Shown here one piece after another: positions 9,286 through 18,916 of a stretch of 49,154 nt of DNA; position 1 is the stretch's first letter; each line of letters begins with the position of its first letter. The stretch lies in NCBI GenBank assembly GCA_018242665.1, contig JAFEBL010000044.1, positions 1 to 49,154 of the forward strand, in the 5' to 3' direction. The notes below the pieces were generated by a model. That model was not told where the DNA came from, searched no databases, and worked only from the letters and a program-made list of their open reading frames with translations. The stretch is from Nitrospira sp. GTDB taxonomy: Bacteria > Nitrospirota > Nitrospiria > Nitrospirales > Nitrospiraceae. A program made the position numbers and the translations under genes.

Positions 9286-10266
9286 TTAGCCGGTCGGCAG
9301 AGGCGCCTCGGGCATGGGCCCCACCGGCGGCCGGTAGGGTTGGATTGGACCGGACGGCATGGCCGGGCCCTTTCCAGCAGGATGATAGTGTTTCATGGCA
9401 TCGGGGATCCAGGCCTCAATCTGATTGATACGCGTGACATCGGAGGGGTGCGTCGAAAGAAATTCCGGAATCGACTGCTGAGACCGGAAACAGAGCTTAT
9501 TGATCATGGCGCGCGGGCAACCGCTCATTCGTTCCCAGAACGACACCGCTTCGCGCGGATCGTACCCTGCTTCAGCCATCAGACGCAGCCCGATGTAATC
9601 CGCTTCCGATTCCTGGCGGCGGTCAAAAGGCAAGGACACCCCGACACCATAGGCGGTCATCGCCGCCATCGCGGCATCCGGTCGGCCCGACGCGATGCCG
9701 GCTCCCAATGCCGCCAGTTGTCCGATCTGTTCGAGAATGCCGCGGCTCATCCGTTCCGCTCCGTGGCGTTGCAAGGCATGCGCGACCTCGTGGCCCATGA
9801 CGGTCGCGAGCCCGTCTTCCGTCTTCGTGACTTTCAGGATGCCGGTGAACACCGCCACCTTGCCGCCGGGCAATGCGAAGGCGTTGATCGTCCGATCGTC
9901 CTGAATGACCGCGAATTCCCATTGATACTCGGGCTTATTCGCGGCTTTGGCGATGCGGTCTCCCACGCGATGCACCATTTCGTTGAGCTCCGGATTCTCG
10001 CTCAAGGGCGCCTGCCGGAGGACTTCCCGAAAGGCCGAGAGGCCCATCGCCATTTCCTTTTCTTCGGACAAATAAATGAACTGGTCGCGTGCCGTCCCGG
10101 GCGCCCGTTGGCAGCCACCGAGCGATGGCAACAGGCCCGCCGCCGCTCCGAGCCCCATGATGACAGCCAAGCGCGAGGCAGCGCGCGCACCAAGCGCGAG
10201 GGCTACGCGTCGCCCGACCGGCGTCGTGAGCAGCGTGTCGATTGAATGTCGGTCTGACGGATACAT
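9286..10266 (-). CDS. M48-family zinc metallopeptidase, lipoprotein
   Basis: 326 residues from the ATG at 10266, chosen because GGAGGA lies six bases upstream. The N-terminus carries a hydrophobic segment ending LGGC, giving a lipidated C52, with a twin-Arg pair at 19-20. The catalytic zinc site is HEVAH (159-163) and the third ligand motif ESEAD (219-223). This resembles the periplasmic LoiP/YggG and BepA class of quality-control proteases that degrade or chaperone misassembled envelope proteins. The C-terminus is proline-rich. It sits between sppA and carB with short spacers, so two envelope proteases are embedded in the pyrimidine run. Substrate unknown. Confidence 0.88.
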   Translation of the reverse strand: MYPSDRHSIDTLLTTPVGRRVALALGARAASRLAVIMGLGAAAGLLPSLGGCQRAPGTARDQFIYLSEEKEMAMGLSAFREVLRQAPLSENPELNEMVHRVGDRIAKAANKPEYQWEFAVIQDDRTINAFALPGGKVAVFTGILKVTKTEDGLATVMGHEVAHALQRHGAERMSRGILEQIGQLAALGAGIASGRPDAAMAAMTAYGVGVSLPFDRRQESEADYIGLRLMAEAGYDPREAVSFWERMSGCPRAMINKLCFRSQQSIPEFLSTHPSDVTRINQIEAWIPDAMKHYHPAGKGPAMPSGPIQPYRPPVGPMPEAPLPTG

Positions 10267-10316
10267 CACGTCTCCTCCATTCAATCAGCCTCGCGTCGCG
10301 GATGCAACGTACCGGC

Positions 10317-11282
10317 TTAGGGCATCCACAAATACATAAACTGGGGCGATCCGCCGCGCACGACCGACAGCAGATCGATGTTCGCCAAATTTGCTAGGCT
10401 CGGGGCCGGCGAGGTCAGCCGCGAATAGACATTGTTTTGGTATTCGCCGGGCCGGCGATAGGTCACGACTTTGGCCTCGGTCAGGCCGGCTTTCTTTTTT
10501 ACCAGTTCGATCGCATCGTCCAGGTAGCCGATCTCGTCGACGAGTCCCGCGGCTTTGGCCTGCTCCCCGGAATAGATACGGCCGTCGGCGAGTTTTTTGA
10601 TGGTCTCGCTGTTCAGACCAGGACGACCAGCCTGTACCACCTGGAGAAATCGCTGATAGAAGCCGTCGATGACGCCCTGAAAAATCGCACGTTCTTCCGG
10701 AAGCATCGCCCGGAAGGGTGATCCCATGTCTTTGCGAGGACCTGATGTCACGGCGTTTGTTTCCACGCCCACCTTTTCCAGCAATCCCCTGGCATTCACG
10801 GTCAACATGATGACGCCAATGCTGCCCGTCACGGAAGATGGATGGGCGAAGACCGTGTCGGCTGCCGCGGCGATGTAGTAGCCGCCGGACGCGCCCACGT
10901 CCATGATGGAGGCGACGATCGGTATCTTCCGGCTGGTCTTGAAATGTTGCAACTCGTGATAAATGATGTCGGAGGCCGTGACCGTTCCCCCAGGGCTATT
11001 GATCCGCAGGACGATCGCTTTGACCCGTTCGTCTTTGGCGGCCCGCTCCAGCTCTTCCTTCACGGTGGCGAGCATCCCTGGCGACGAATAAAATCCGTCT
11101 TTGTTTTCCGAGCTGATCACGCCCGACACATCCATCAACAGCACTTTATCTTTCCCAGCTCCGCTGACCTTGTATTCTTCGAGCGCGCCGGGACCAGGCG
11201 GAAGGTTGATCGTCACGCAAGCCGCCTGCATCAGCGCCAGGGCCAGCACGATAAGTCCGGTAGAAAGCTGCCAACTACGCAT
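10317..11282 (-). CDS. sppA: Signal peptide peptidase SppA (S49 family), lipoprotein-like N-terminus
   Basis: 321 residues, the short single-domain SppA form. S49 serine proteases clear cleaved signal peptides from the inner membrane. Catalytic dyad: S132 in [11 protein letters not shown] and K184 in [11 protein letters not shown], 52 residues apart as expected. The N-terminal segment ends MQAAC, which fits a lipobox (C22) rather than a plain transmembrane anchor. The ATG at 11282 lies inside the end of carA, overlapping it by eight bases, which suggests translational coupling. SohB is an alternative name for related proteins, but the size and motif arrangement fit SppA. Confidence 0.92.
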   Translation of the reverse strand: MRSWQLSTGLIVLALALMQAACVTINLPPGPGALEEYKVSGAGKDKVLLMDVSGVISSENKDGFYSSPGMLATVKEELERAAKDERVKAIVLRINSPGGTVTASDIIYHELQHFKTSRKIPIVASIMDVGASGGYYIAAAADTVFAHPSSVTGSIGVIMLTVNARGLLEKVGVETNAVTSGPRKDMGSPFRAMLPEERAIFQGVIDGFYQRFLQVVQAGRPGLNSETIKKLADGRIYSGEQAKAAGLVDEIGYLDDAIELVKKKAGLTEAKVVTYRRPGEYQNNVYSRLTSPAPSLANLANIDLLSVVRGGSPQFMYLWMP

Positions 11283-12462
11283 GGTGTGTCTCCATCATCG
11301 CGGCAAATTGTTCGAACAGATAGGCGGAATCGTGAGGTCCCGGTGACGCTTCGGGATGGTATTGTACCGAAAACACCGGGCGATCCAGACACATCATGCC
11401 TTCAACCGACCCGTCGTTCAGGCTGGTATGTGTCAATTGCACGCGACCAAACGGCGTGTCCACGATTGGCAGCGCCTGTCCGGCCGTTGATGCGGCGGGG
11501 AACCGCACGGCGAAATTGTGGTTCTGGGACGTGATCTCCACCTGGCTCGTCCGTAGGTCGATCACCGGATGATTGGCGCCATGGTGCCCGAACTTTAGTT
11601 TGTAGGTCGAAAATCCCAGCGCCAGGCCGAGCAATTGGTGCCCCAGGCAAATCCCGAAAATCGGCAATCGGCCGATCAGATCACGGAGCGCCGTCATGGC
11701 ATAGGGCACGCCTTCGGGGTCACCGGGACCGTTGGAGAGGAAAACGCCGTGAGGATTCAGCGCCAGCACATCTTTTGCCGCAGTCGAAGCCGGTACCACC
11801 GTGACCTCGCATCCGACATCGACCAGACGCCGCAGGATATTCTGTTTCACGCCGAAGTCATAGGCCACCACCCGCCAGCGGCGCCGTGGCGCTTGCGCGG
11901 CGTCTGGAGCAGGCAGGACGATCTTCGGCGCCCAGGTACCTGTGCCCTCCGACCAGGCATAGCGAGTGGCGCAGGTGACGGTCGCTGCGAGATCGCGCCC
12001 GATGATGCTCGGGGCCTGACGGGCTTTGTCCACCAACCGGCGGGGGTCCAGATCGATGTGTGAGATCACCCCCTGCTGCGCGCCCCGCTCCCGAAGGTGC
12101 CTGGTGAGTGCTCTGGTATCGATACCCTCGATTGCCACGACCTTCGCGGCCTGCAGATATTCCTGGAGGGTCGCTGTGCCGCGCCAGTTGCTCGCCAATC
12201 GGCTGGATTCCTTGACCACAAACCCTTCCGCCCAGATTCTCGTCGATTCGACATCTTCCGGCGTGACGCCGTAGTTGCCGATGTGCGGCGCGGTCATGGT
12301 CACGATCTGCCCGCGATACGACGGATCGGTCAGCACTTCCTGATAACCGGTCATGGCCGTGTTGAAGACGACTTCGCCTCCGGTCTCCCCTTCCGCACCT
12401 AAGGCGCGTCCTTCGAAGAGGGTTCCGTCAGCAAGCGCCAGAATCGCTTTTTTCACACTCAC
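11275..12462 (-). CDS. carA: Carbamoyl-phosphate synthase small subunit (CarA)
   Basis: 395 residues. This glutamine amidotransferase subunit hydrolyses glutamine and channels ammonia to CarB. The N-terminal CPSase small domain shows [13 protein letters not shown] and [11 protein letters not shown]; the C-terminal class I amidotransferase has the nucleophile C272 in [10 protein letters not shown] with the partners H369 and E371 in [10 protein letters not shown]. The start is three bases after the stop of the DUF4149 gene, and its own end overlaps sppA, so it is tightly embedded in the operon. Confidence 0.96.
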   Translation of the reverse strand: MSVKKAILALADGTLFEGRALGAEGETGGEVVFNTAMTGYQEVLTDPSYRGQIVTMTAPHIGNYGVTPEDVESTRIWAEGFVVKESSRLASNWRGTATLQEYLQAAKVVAIEGIDTRALTRHLRERGAQQGVISHIDLDPRRLVDKARQAPSIIGRDLAATVTCATRYAWSEGTGTWAPKIVLPAPDAAQAPRRRWRVVAYDFGVKQNILRRLVDVGCEVTVVPASTAAKDVLALNPHGVFLSNGPGDPEGVPYAMTALRDLIGRLPIFGICLGHQLLGLALGFSTYKLKFGHHGANHPVIDLRTSQVEITSQNHNFAVRFPAASTAGQALPIVDTPFGRVQLTHTSLNDGSVEGMMCLDRPVFSVQYHPEASPGPHDSAYLFEQFAAMMETHHA

Positions 12463-12465
12463 TCC

Positions 12466-12969
12466 TTACCGAGGAAGCCAGGATCGCACGCGTACGGTCA
12501 GCAGCGCGATACCGAGTCCCACATTCACGATATACAAAACCCGCACCGGCTTATGCAGCTGGAAGAACGCTTCAAAGGCTGCCTTTCTTGCCTCCTCTCC
12601 TTTGGAGGCAAATGCCTGGGCTTGCAGCGCTGCCGCTTGGGGATGCAGGACAAACGTGATCACCCCCGCCGTGAGCAGCATGGCGCCGAGCAGGAGCCAT
12701 TCGGTGCGCGTAATTTCTTGCTCCGCCAGCCCTTGCTGGAACAGCCAGGCGCGCCAGACAATGCCCGTGACCAGGATCACCGCCGCACCGAGTACTAACC
12801 GGTTGTACCCGTCGAACGCGCGCGTCAAAAAGAACCCGCCCGTATCCTGCCCGCCGAAGGTGTTGAACACCGCGGGGATCACCGCGGCCACAAGCACCAG
12901 AAGGCCGCCGATCCATACCGCTAGGGCCAGCAACTCACAGGTGACACAGGCGATCAATCCTTGGCGCAC
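12466..12969 (-). CDS. Small integral membrane protein, DUF4149/TMEM205-like
   Basis: 167 residues with four predicted membrane segments: near 5-30 (LLALAVWIGGLLVLVAAVI), 57-77, 90-110 and 145-160. The first segment has the WIGG motif seen in DUF4149 proteins. A short charged loop (AFASKGEEARKAAFEAFFQLHK) lies between segments three and four. No biochemical role is established for the family. It is 12 bases after pyrC and three bases before carA, so it is certainly co-transcribed with the pyrimidine genes; whether it helps that pathway is unknown. Confidence 0.75.
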   Translation of the reverse strand: MRQGLIACVTCELLALAVWIGGLLVLVAAVIPAVFNTFGGQDTGGFFLTRAFDGYNRLVLGAAVILVTGIVWRAWLFQQGLAEQEITRTEWLLLGAMLLTAGVITFVLHPQAAALQAQAFASKGEEARKAAFEAFFQLHKPVRVLYIVNVGLGIALLTVRVRSWLPR

Positions 12970-12981
12970 CGTCGTTCGTCC

Positions 12982-14274
12982 CTACGCCTGCTGCCCGGGA
13001 CGATCCAACTCGTAGACGACCCGGCCCGACACGATCGTGGTCGTCACCCGCCCCTTGACCTTCCAGCCCGCGAAGGGCGTGTTGCGACTCTTGGAGTGAA
13101 ATCGCGAGGGATCGACTTCCCACTCACGGTTCGGATCGACAATGGCCACATCGGCCGGTGCGCCGACCGCCAGCGTCCCGGCGTTGAGGCTGAACGCTTT
13201 TGCGGGCGCCGTGGCGAGTTTATCGATTGCCGATTCGAGTGTGAGGACGCCTTCTTCGACCAGTGCTAATGTCAGCGGCAAGGCTGTTTCGAGACCGACG
13301 ATGCCGAACGGCGCTTCAGTAAACTCCTGCTGTTTCTCCTGCGTCGCATGGGGCGCATGGTCGGTCGCGATCACGTCGATCGTGCCGTCGCGCAGCCCGT
13401 CCTTGATCGCCTGCACATCGAGATTCGTGCGCAGCGGCGGATTCATTTTGGCGTGGGTATTGTACCCGCGCGTGGTTTCCTCGGTGAGGGTGAAATGATG
13501 GGGGCAGGCTTCCGCCGTGACCTTGAGTCCTCGCGCCTTGGCTTCGCGCACCATACGGACCGAGCCTGCTGTGCTGATGTGAGCCAGATGCAGCCGCGCG
13601 CCCGTCAGTTCGGCGAGCGAGACGTTCCGTGCGACCATCACATCTTCCGCCGCCGAGGGAATGCCGGGCAGTCCGAGTTCAGTCGAGATGACCCCTTCGT
13701 TCATGCAGCCGCCTTCCGACAGATGCAGATCTTCACAATGGTCGACGACGGGCACGTCGAAGGCGCGGGCATATTCCATCGCTCGTCGCATGACGAGACT
13801 GTTCATCACCGGTTTGCCGTCGTCGGAGATGGCGACGCACCCGGCCCGGCGCAGGTCGCCGATCTCGGCGAGTTCTTTGCCCTCGGACCGTTTGGTGATC
13901 GCGCCAATCGGATACAGGCGCGCGGTGCCTGCGGCCTTCGCGCGTTCGAGCATAAATTCAGTGACCGCCTGGTTGTCGTTGACCGGGTTGGTATTGGGCA
14001 TTGCGCAGACGCTCGTGAAACCGCCGGCGACGGCCGCCTCGGTGCCGGATTGAATCGTTTCCTTATATTCAAACCCTGGCTCGCGAAAGTGCACATGGAG
14101 GTCGACGAAGCCGGGAACGACCAGTCGGCCCGCGGCAGGAATCACCGTCGCACCGGCCGGGACGGTGAGCTTCGGCCCGACTGCTGCGATGCTGCCGTGT
14201 TCAATCAGCACATCCGCCACGCCGTTGACGCGTCCCGGATCAATCACATGACCGCCTTGAATCAATAGTGTCAT
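12982..14274 (-). CDS. pyrC: Dihydroorotase, class I (PyrC)
   Basis: 430 residues. Interconverts N-carbamoyl-aspartate and dihydroorotate, step three of pyrimidine synthesis, in the cytoplasm. Zinc-site residues are visible: H60 and H62 in DLHVHFREPG, D151 (the class I aspartate in place of a carbamylated lysine), H179, H232 and the catalytic D305 in VIATDHAPHA. Substrate-binding MPNTNPVND follows the first site. Class I enzymes of this kind often associate with aspartate carbamoyltransferase, whose gene lies 59 bases upstream. All key residues are present, so it should be active, not a PyrX-type pseudo-enzyme. Confidence 0.95.
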   Translation of the reverse strand: MTLLIQGGHVIDPGRVNGVADVLIEHGSIAAVGPKLTVPAGATVIPAAGRLVVPGFVDLHVHFREPGFEYKETIQSGTEAAVAGGFTSVCAMPNTNPVNDNQAVTEFMLERAKAAGTARLYPIGAITKRSEGKELAEIGDLRRAGCVAISDDGKPVMNSLVMRRAMEYARAFDVPVVDHCEDLHLSEGGCMNEGVISTELGLPGIPSAAEDVMVARNVSLAELTGARLHLAHISTAGSVRMVREAKARGLKVTAEACPHHFTLTEETTRGYNTHAKMNPPLRTNLDVQAIKDGLRDGTIDVIATDHAPHATQEKQQEFTEAPFGIVGLETALPLTLALVEEGVLTLESAIDKLATAPAKAFSLNAGTLAVGAPADVAIVDPNREWEVDPSRFHSKSRNTPFAGWKVKGRVTTTIVSGRVVYELDRPGQQA

Positions 14275-14333
14275 CGTTCACTCATGCATTGAAAAAGTGT
14301 ACATCTACATTGAGGTTGCTGGCTTGACTGGCT

Positions 14334-15254
14334 TCACCCCGCTCCGGACATGAGATACAAAATACCCATCCGCACGGCGACGCCGTTGGCGACCTGATCG
14401 AGGATCACGGACGAGAGGCTGTCCGCGACGTCCGGGGCGATTTCCACACCACGGTTGATGGGACCAGGATGCATGACGATGGCGCCGGGCTCGGCCAGCT
14501 TGACGCGGTCGCCGGTTAATCCGTACTGACGCGCATACTCGCGAATCGTCGGGAACAGGGCTCGCCCCTGCCGTTCGAGTTGCAATCGCAACATCATGAT
14601 CACATGCACGCCCCGCAATCCTTCGTCGAGGTTGTGATAGACCTTCACGCCCAGTTGGCCGATGTGCAGGGGAATCATGGTGGCCGGGCCCACGACGCGC
14701 ACTTCCGCGCCGAGTTTCGTGAGGGCGAAAATATTGGAACGGGCCACGCGGCTGTGGGCGACGTCGCCGACAATCGCCACCTTGAGTCCGGCGAACCCCA
14801 TGCCTCGGCTGCGAATCGTATACAGGTCCAGCAACGCCTGGGTCGGGTGTTCATGCCACCCGTCTCCGGCATTGATGACCGACGACTTCACCCCGCGTGC
14901 TAATGTTTCGGCTGCCCCGGCTGAGGAATGCCGCAGGACGATAATGTCAGCCTGCATCGCCTCAATATTCCTGGCCGTGTCCAGGAGCGTCTCACCCTTG
15001 ACGACACTGCTGGAGGATGGAGAAAAGTTGATGACGTCGGCGCTGAGTCGTTTCGCCGCGAGTTCAAATGAGGTTCGGGTTCTCGTGCTCGGCTCGAAAA
15101 AGAGGTTCACCACGGTCTTGCCGCGTAGCGCCGGCACCTTCTTGATCTCCCGCCCCGACACTTCCTTGAAGGAATCGGCCGTCTCCAGGATCAAGGAGAT
15201 ATCGTCTGCCGACAAGTGGGTCAGACTGAGCAGGTCTTTCCGTTTGAGCCCCAC
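14334..15254 (-). CDS. pyrB: Aspartate carbamoyltransferase catalytic subunit (PyrB)
   Basis: 306 residues. Condenses carbamoyl phosphate with aspartate, the committed pyrimidine step. The carbamoyl-phosphate motif is [13 protein letters not shown] (STRTR at 56-60); K86 in VVKGET is the lysine donated from the neighbouring subunit; the HSSAGAAE and HPGPINRG segments complete the active site. No pyrI regulatory-chain gene is present in the window, so feedback control probably acts through PyrR and CarB instead. It starts 14 bases after the pyrR stop. Confidence 0.96.
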   Translation of the reverse strand: MGLKRKDLLSLTHLSADDISLILETADSFKEVSGREIKKVPALRGKTVVNLFFEPSTRTRTSFELAAKRLSADVINFSPSSSSVVKGETLLDTARNIEAMQADIIVLRHSSAGAAETLARGVKSSVINAGDGWHEHPTQALLDLYTIRSRGMGFAGLKVAIVGDVAHSRVARSNIFALTKLGAEVRVVGPATMIPLHIGQLGVKVYHNLDEGLRGVHVIMMLRLQLERQGRALFPTIREYARQYGLTGDRVKLAEPGAIVMHPGPINRGVEIAPDVADSLSSVILDQVANGVAVRMGILYLMSGAG

Positions 15255-15268
15255 GACACTGTCTCCGG

Positions 15269-15999
<731 letters not shown>

Positions 16000-16053
16000 G
16001 AATTCACTGCAGACGAGGGGATGAGAGGGGATGAATAGAGGGACAAGCCTTCA

Positions 16054-16082
16054 TTGACTCCCTGCAGGCCTTTTGTTAGCTT
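16054..16082 (+). promoter_or_regulatory. Possible promoter of tkt
   Basis: TTGACT (16054-16059, five of six) lies 17 bases before TAGCTT (16077-16082, three of six). The weak -10 makes this a tentative call; it is the best candidate between the divergent pyr promoter and tkt. Confidence 0.3.
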
Positions 16083-16155
16083 CGTGCCCTTGGAGAACCC
16101 ATCGGTTTCTCCTGAGTCACTCGAATCACCAGCTCCCATCGTGAAAGGATCGCGC

Positions 16156-18042
16156 ATGACTCCCTCGTCTGGTTCCCCTGCAACGCCTGATCTCCTGACC
16201 GCTCTGGCCAATAAAGCCACCAACCTGCGTATCGACAGCGTGAAAGCGACCACAGAGGCTGGAAGCGGACATCCGTCCAGCTGTTGCTCTGCTGCGGATA
16301 TCATGGCGGCGTTGTTTTTTTCGGTCATGCGGTATGACCCCAAAAACCCCAAGGCCCCCAACAGTGACCGGTTTGTGCTCTCGAAAGGTCATGCAGCGCC
16401 GATTTTGTATGCCGCCTGGGCCGAGGCCGGTCTGTTCCCCAAATCGGAATTGTTGAAGTTGCGCACACTCGGTTCAGATCTCGAAGGCCATCCGACTCCC
16501 CGCCTCTCGTTCGTCGATATGGCGACCGGGTCCTTGGGACAAGGATTGCCGGCCGGGGTCGGTCTCGCCTTCAACGCGAAGTCGGTCGACAAAATCGACT
16601 ATCGCACTTACGTGTTGATGGGCGACGGTGAATCGGCCGAGGGATCCGTATGGGAAGCGGCTGAAGTGGCACGGCATGCGAAGCTGGACAATCTCTGTGC
16701 GATCGTGGACGTGAATCGTCTGGGACAAAGTGACCCGACCATGTTGCAGCATGACATGGAAGCCTACCGCGTGCGATGGGCGGGATTTGGCTGGAACGCC
16801 ATTGTCGTGAACGGGCATGACATCGGCGCGCTCCTGGCAGCGTTCGACGAGGCGGCGCGCACAAAAGGCCGGCCGACCGTGCTGTTGGCAAAGACCTTCA
16901 AGGGTCGGGGCATTTCGTTTATCGAAGATCATCCGGATTGGCACGGGAAGCCGTTGAAGAAGGGCGAGGAGACCCAGAAGGCACTGGATGAGTTGACCCG
17001 GCAGCTCAAGCCCGTCTCGGTGGAACCGCAGATCAAGGCGCCGACGGTGGTGAAGGTGCCTGCACCGACCAAAGGAACGATGGCGCCGGCGCCGTATAAA
17101 GTCGGCGACTCGGCCGCAACACGGGAAGCGTTCGGTGCGGCGCTGCTGGCGTTGGGTGAAGCCAACTCGCAGGTGGTCGCCCTGGATGCGGACGTGAAGA
17201 ACTCAACCTACAGCGACAAATTCGGCAAGAAGTTTCCCGATCGATTCCTCGAAAATTTTATCGCCGAACAGAATATGCTGGGCGCTGCGGCCGGCATTGC
17301 CGCCTGCGGGAAAATTCCGTTCGTGGCGACGTTCGCGGCATTTTTCACGCGCGCCTATGATTTCATTCGGATGGCGGCGATCAGCCAGTCGAACATCAAG
17401 CTGGTGGGGACGCACGTCGGTGTGAGCATCGGCGAGGACGGCCCGTCGCAAATGGGACTTGAAGATCTGGCCATGATGTCGACCCAGCCCGGCGTGACCG
17501 TGCTCTACCCGTCCGATGGCCTGTCAATGTACAAATTGATGGAATCGGCCGCTGCCCACAAGGGCATGGTGTATCTCCGCGCCGGCCGTCCCAAGACTCC
17601 GGTGATCTATGGCGCGGGCGAGACGTTCCGGATCGGCGGGTCCAAAGTCCTGCGGCAGAGCGCGGCCGATCAGCTGACGATTGTGGCCGCTGGCGTCACG
17701 CTGTTCGAGGCCCTCAAGGCCCACGATCAATTGAAGGCGGCGGGCATCGCAACCCGCGTCGTGGATTTGTACAGCATCGTCCCGGTGGATCAGGCCACGT
17801 TGATCGAGTGCGCGCGTGCGACCGGTGGGCGATTCCTGACCGTCGAAGATCATTATGCGCACGGCGGGATTGGCGACGCGGTCTTGAGCGCCCTGGCATC
17901 GGAAGGCGTACGGGTTCGCAAGTTGGCCGTCCGGGAGATTCCGCGTAGCGGAAAGCCGGACGAGCTCGTGGATCATTTCGGGATTGGAGTACGCTCGATT
18001 GTCGAAGCTGCCAAAGAAATCGCCAATACCGCCAACCGTTGA
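16156..18042 (+). CDS. tkt: Transketolase, animal-like short type
   Basis: 628 residues from the ATG at 16156, which has AAAGGA six bases upstream; the frame is open to 16054 without resemblance to the family. Thiamine-diphosphate enzyme moving two-carbon units between sugar phosphates in the pentose phosphate and Calvin routes. The cofactor/metal motif is GDGESAEGSVWEA (157-169) with N187 in VDVNRLGQSD; EAGSGHPSSCC and LSKGHAAPILY line the active site; the pyrimidine domain starts near residue 315 and contains FIAEQNMLGAAAG. The sequence follows the roughly 620-residue type found in animals and some bacteria more than the 660-residue E. coli type. It stands divergent from pyrR and overlaps the regulator that follows. 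Confidence 0.93.
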   Translation: MTPSSGSPATPDLLTALANKATNLRIDSVKATTEAGSGHPSSCCSAADIMAALFFSVMRYDPKNPKAPNSDRFVLSKGHAAPILYAAWAEAGLFPKSELLKLRTLGSDLEGHPTPRLSFVDMATGSLGQGLPAGVGLAFNAKSVDKIDYRTYVLMGDGESAEGSVWEAAEVARHAKLDNLCAIVDVNRLGQSDPTMLQHDMEAYRVRWAGFGWNAIVVNGHDIGALLAAFDEAARTKGRPTVLLAKTFKGRGISFIEDHPDWHGKPLKKGEETQKALDELTRQLKPVSVEPQIKAPTVVKVPAPTKGTMAPAPYKVGDSAATREAFGAALLALGEANSQVVALDADVKNSTYSDKFGKKFPDRFLENFIAEQNMLGAAAGIAACGKIPFVATFAAFFTRAYDFIRMAAISQSNIKLVGTHVGVSIGEDGPSQMGLEDLAMMSTQPGVTVLYPSDGLSMYKLMESAAAHKGMVYLRAGRPKTPVIYGAGETFRIGGSKVLRQSAADQLTIVAAGVTLFEALKAHDQLKAAGIATRVVDLYSIVPVDQATLIECARATGGRFLTVEDHYAHGGIGDAVLSALASEGVRVRKLAVREIPRSGKPDELVDHFGIGVRSIVEAAKEIANTANR

Positions 18043-18739
18043 CTGGTCCAATACCGGTTCCTATGCCGGGTTGAATCAGATTCCCCTCCTCAAGATTCTC
18101 AACGTCCAGGACCGTCAAAAGGTCCTGGACGAAATGACGGAAACCCGTTACGGCAAGGGGCAGTATATATTCCGCGAGGGCGATCCGACCGAGTACTTCC
18201 ATATTGTGAAGGAAGGTTCGGTCAAATGCGTCAAATCGTCCCTCGATGGAAAAGAGTGCACCCTAAAAGTCCTCATGCCGGGCGACCTCTTCTGCTGCGA
18301 CGCCGCGACGTTCGACGGGGCCTATCATCCGGGCACCGCTCAGCCCATGGGTGATGTCAGCGTGCTGCGTATGCGAAAAGAGGCCTATTTCAAGATGCTC
18401 CGCGCCAATCCGGACGCCGCGATGGAGGTGATCCGCTACCTCGGCAACCGGCTCAATGAGGCCCAGGAAAAGGCCAAGGTGCTCGCGCTCGACCGCGCCG
18501 ACCAACGGTTGGCGGCCTTACTCGTGAATCTGGCCGAGCGGAGCGGTGTTCAGGAGACGGCTGGAATTCGAGTCACCGTCCGGCTCACGCGTCAGGACAT
18601 GGCGAACCTGGTGGGGGTCAGCACCGAAACCGCCATCCGCATCATGGCGCGATTCAAGAAGGATCGTCTGGTATCCGGGACGGCTACTCGCCTGGTCATC
18701 CGCGATCTTGCCAAGCTCAAAATCCTCGCTTCCACGTAA
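17984..18739 (+). CDS. Crp/Fnr-family transcriptional regulator
   Basis: Up to 251 residues. Cyclic-nucleotide-like sensor barrel first (QYIFREGDPTEYFHIVKEG, then LMPGDLFCCDAATFDG), a long dimer helix (RYLGNRLNEAQEKA), and a C-terminal winged helix-turn-helix with RLTRQDMANLVGVSTETAIR as the recognition unit. The N-terminal Cys cluster of Fnr is absent, so oxygen sensing by an iron-sulfur cluster is unlikely; a CC pair sits in the barrel. The start is uncertain: TTG at 17984 overlaps tkt by 59 bases, and TTG at 18071 is the other in-frame option; neither has a good ribosome site. It precedes nirK on the same strand, so it is a fair candidate to control it. Confidence 0.85.
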   Translation: MEYARLSKLPKKSPIPPTVDWSNTGSYAGLNQIPLLKILNVQDRQKVLDEMTETRYGKGQYIFREGDPTEYFHIVKEGSVKCVKSSLDGKECTLKVLMPGDLFCCDAATFDGAYHPGTAQPMGDVSVLRMRKEAYFKMLRANPDAAMEVIRYLGNRLNEAQEKAKVLALDRADQRLAALLVNLAERSGVQETAGIRVTVRLTRQDMANLVGVSTETAIRIMARFKKDRLVSGTATRLVIRDLAKLKILAST

Positions 18740-18768
18740 TTTCTCTCACGACAGCGGCAATATGTGTC

Positions 18769-18792
18769 AAAACATGACATTTGTCATGTTTT
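18769..18792. promoter_or_regulatory. Perfect 24-bp palindrome, probable operator of nirK
   Basis: AAAACATGACA-TT-TGTCATGTTTT: two eleven-base arms match exactly. It lies 30 bases after the regulator stop and covers the -35 region of the best nirK promoter. Its centre (18780.5) is 41.5 bases before the predicted transcription start, the standard class II position of Crp/Fnr activators. Low GC and no GC-rich stem argue against a terminator. Confidence 0.65.
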
Positions 18793-18809
18793 ATTGTGCG
18801 CCGTATGCG

Positions 18810-18815
18810 TATGGT
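18810..18815 (+). promoter_or_regulatory. Candidate -10 element of nirK
   Basis: TATGGT matches four of six -10 bases; no good -35 hexamer stands at the right distance, which is normal for activator-dependent promoters. The predicted start near 18822 gives a 95-base leader before the nirK ATG. Confidence 0.35.
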
Positions 18816-18916
18816 GCAGGCACAGGCGCAGCATTCCGTCGCGGGGATGCTGATGAGGGTGGGAGCGAGATGGCTCTCAGCCGCCGAGTGAATCATCAGA
18901 ACAATAGGAGGCAGGC

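Noticed and set aside
18769..18792. Palindrome after the Crp/Fnr gene as an intrinsic terminator
   Set aside because: The stem is AT-rich and symmetrical without a distinct T-run; its position relative to nirK fits an operator better.
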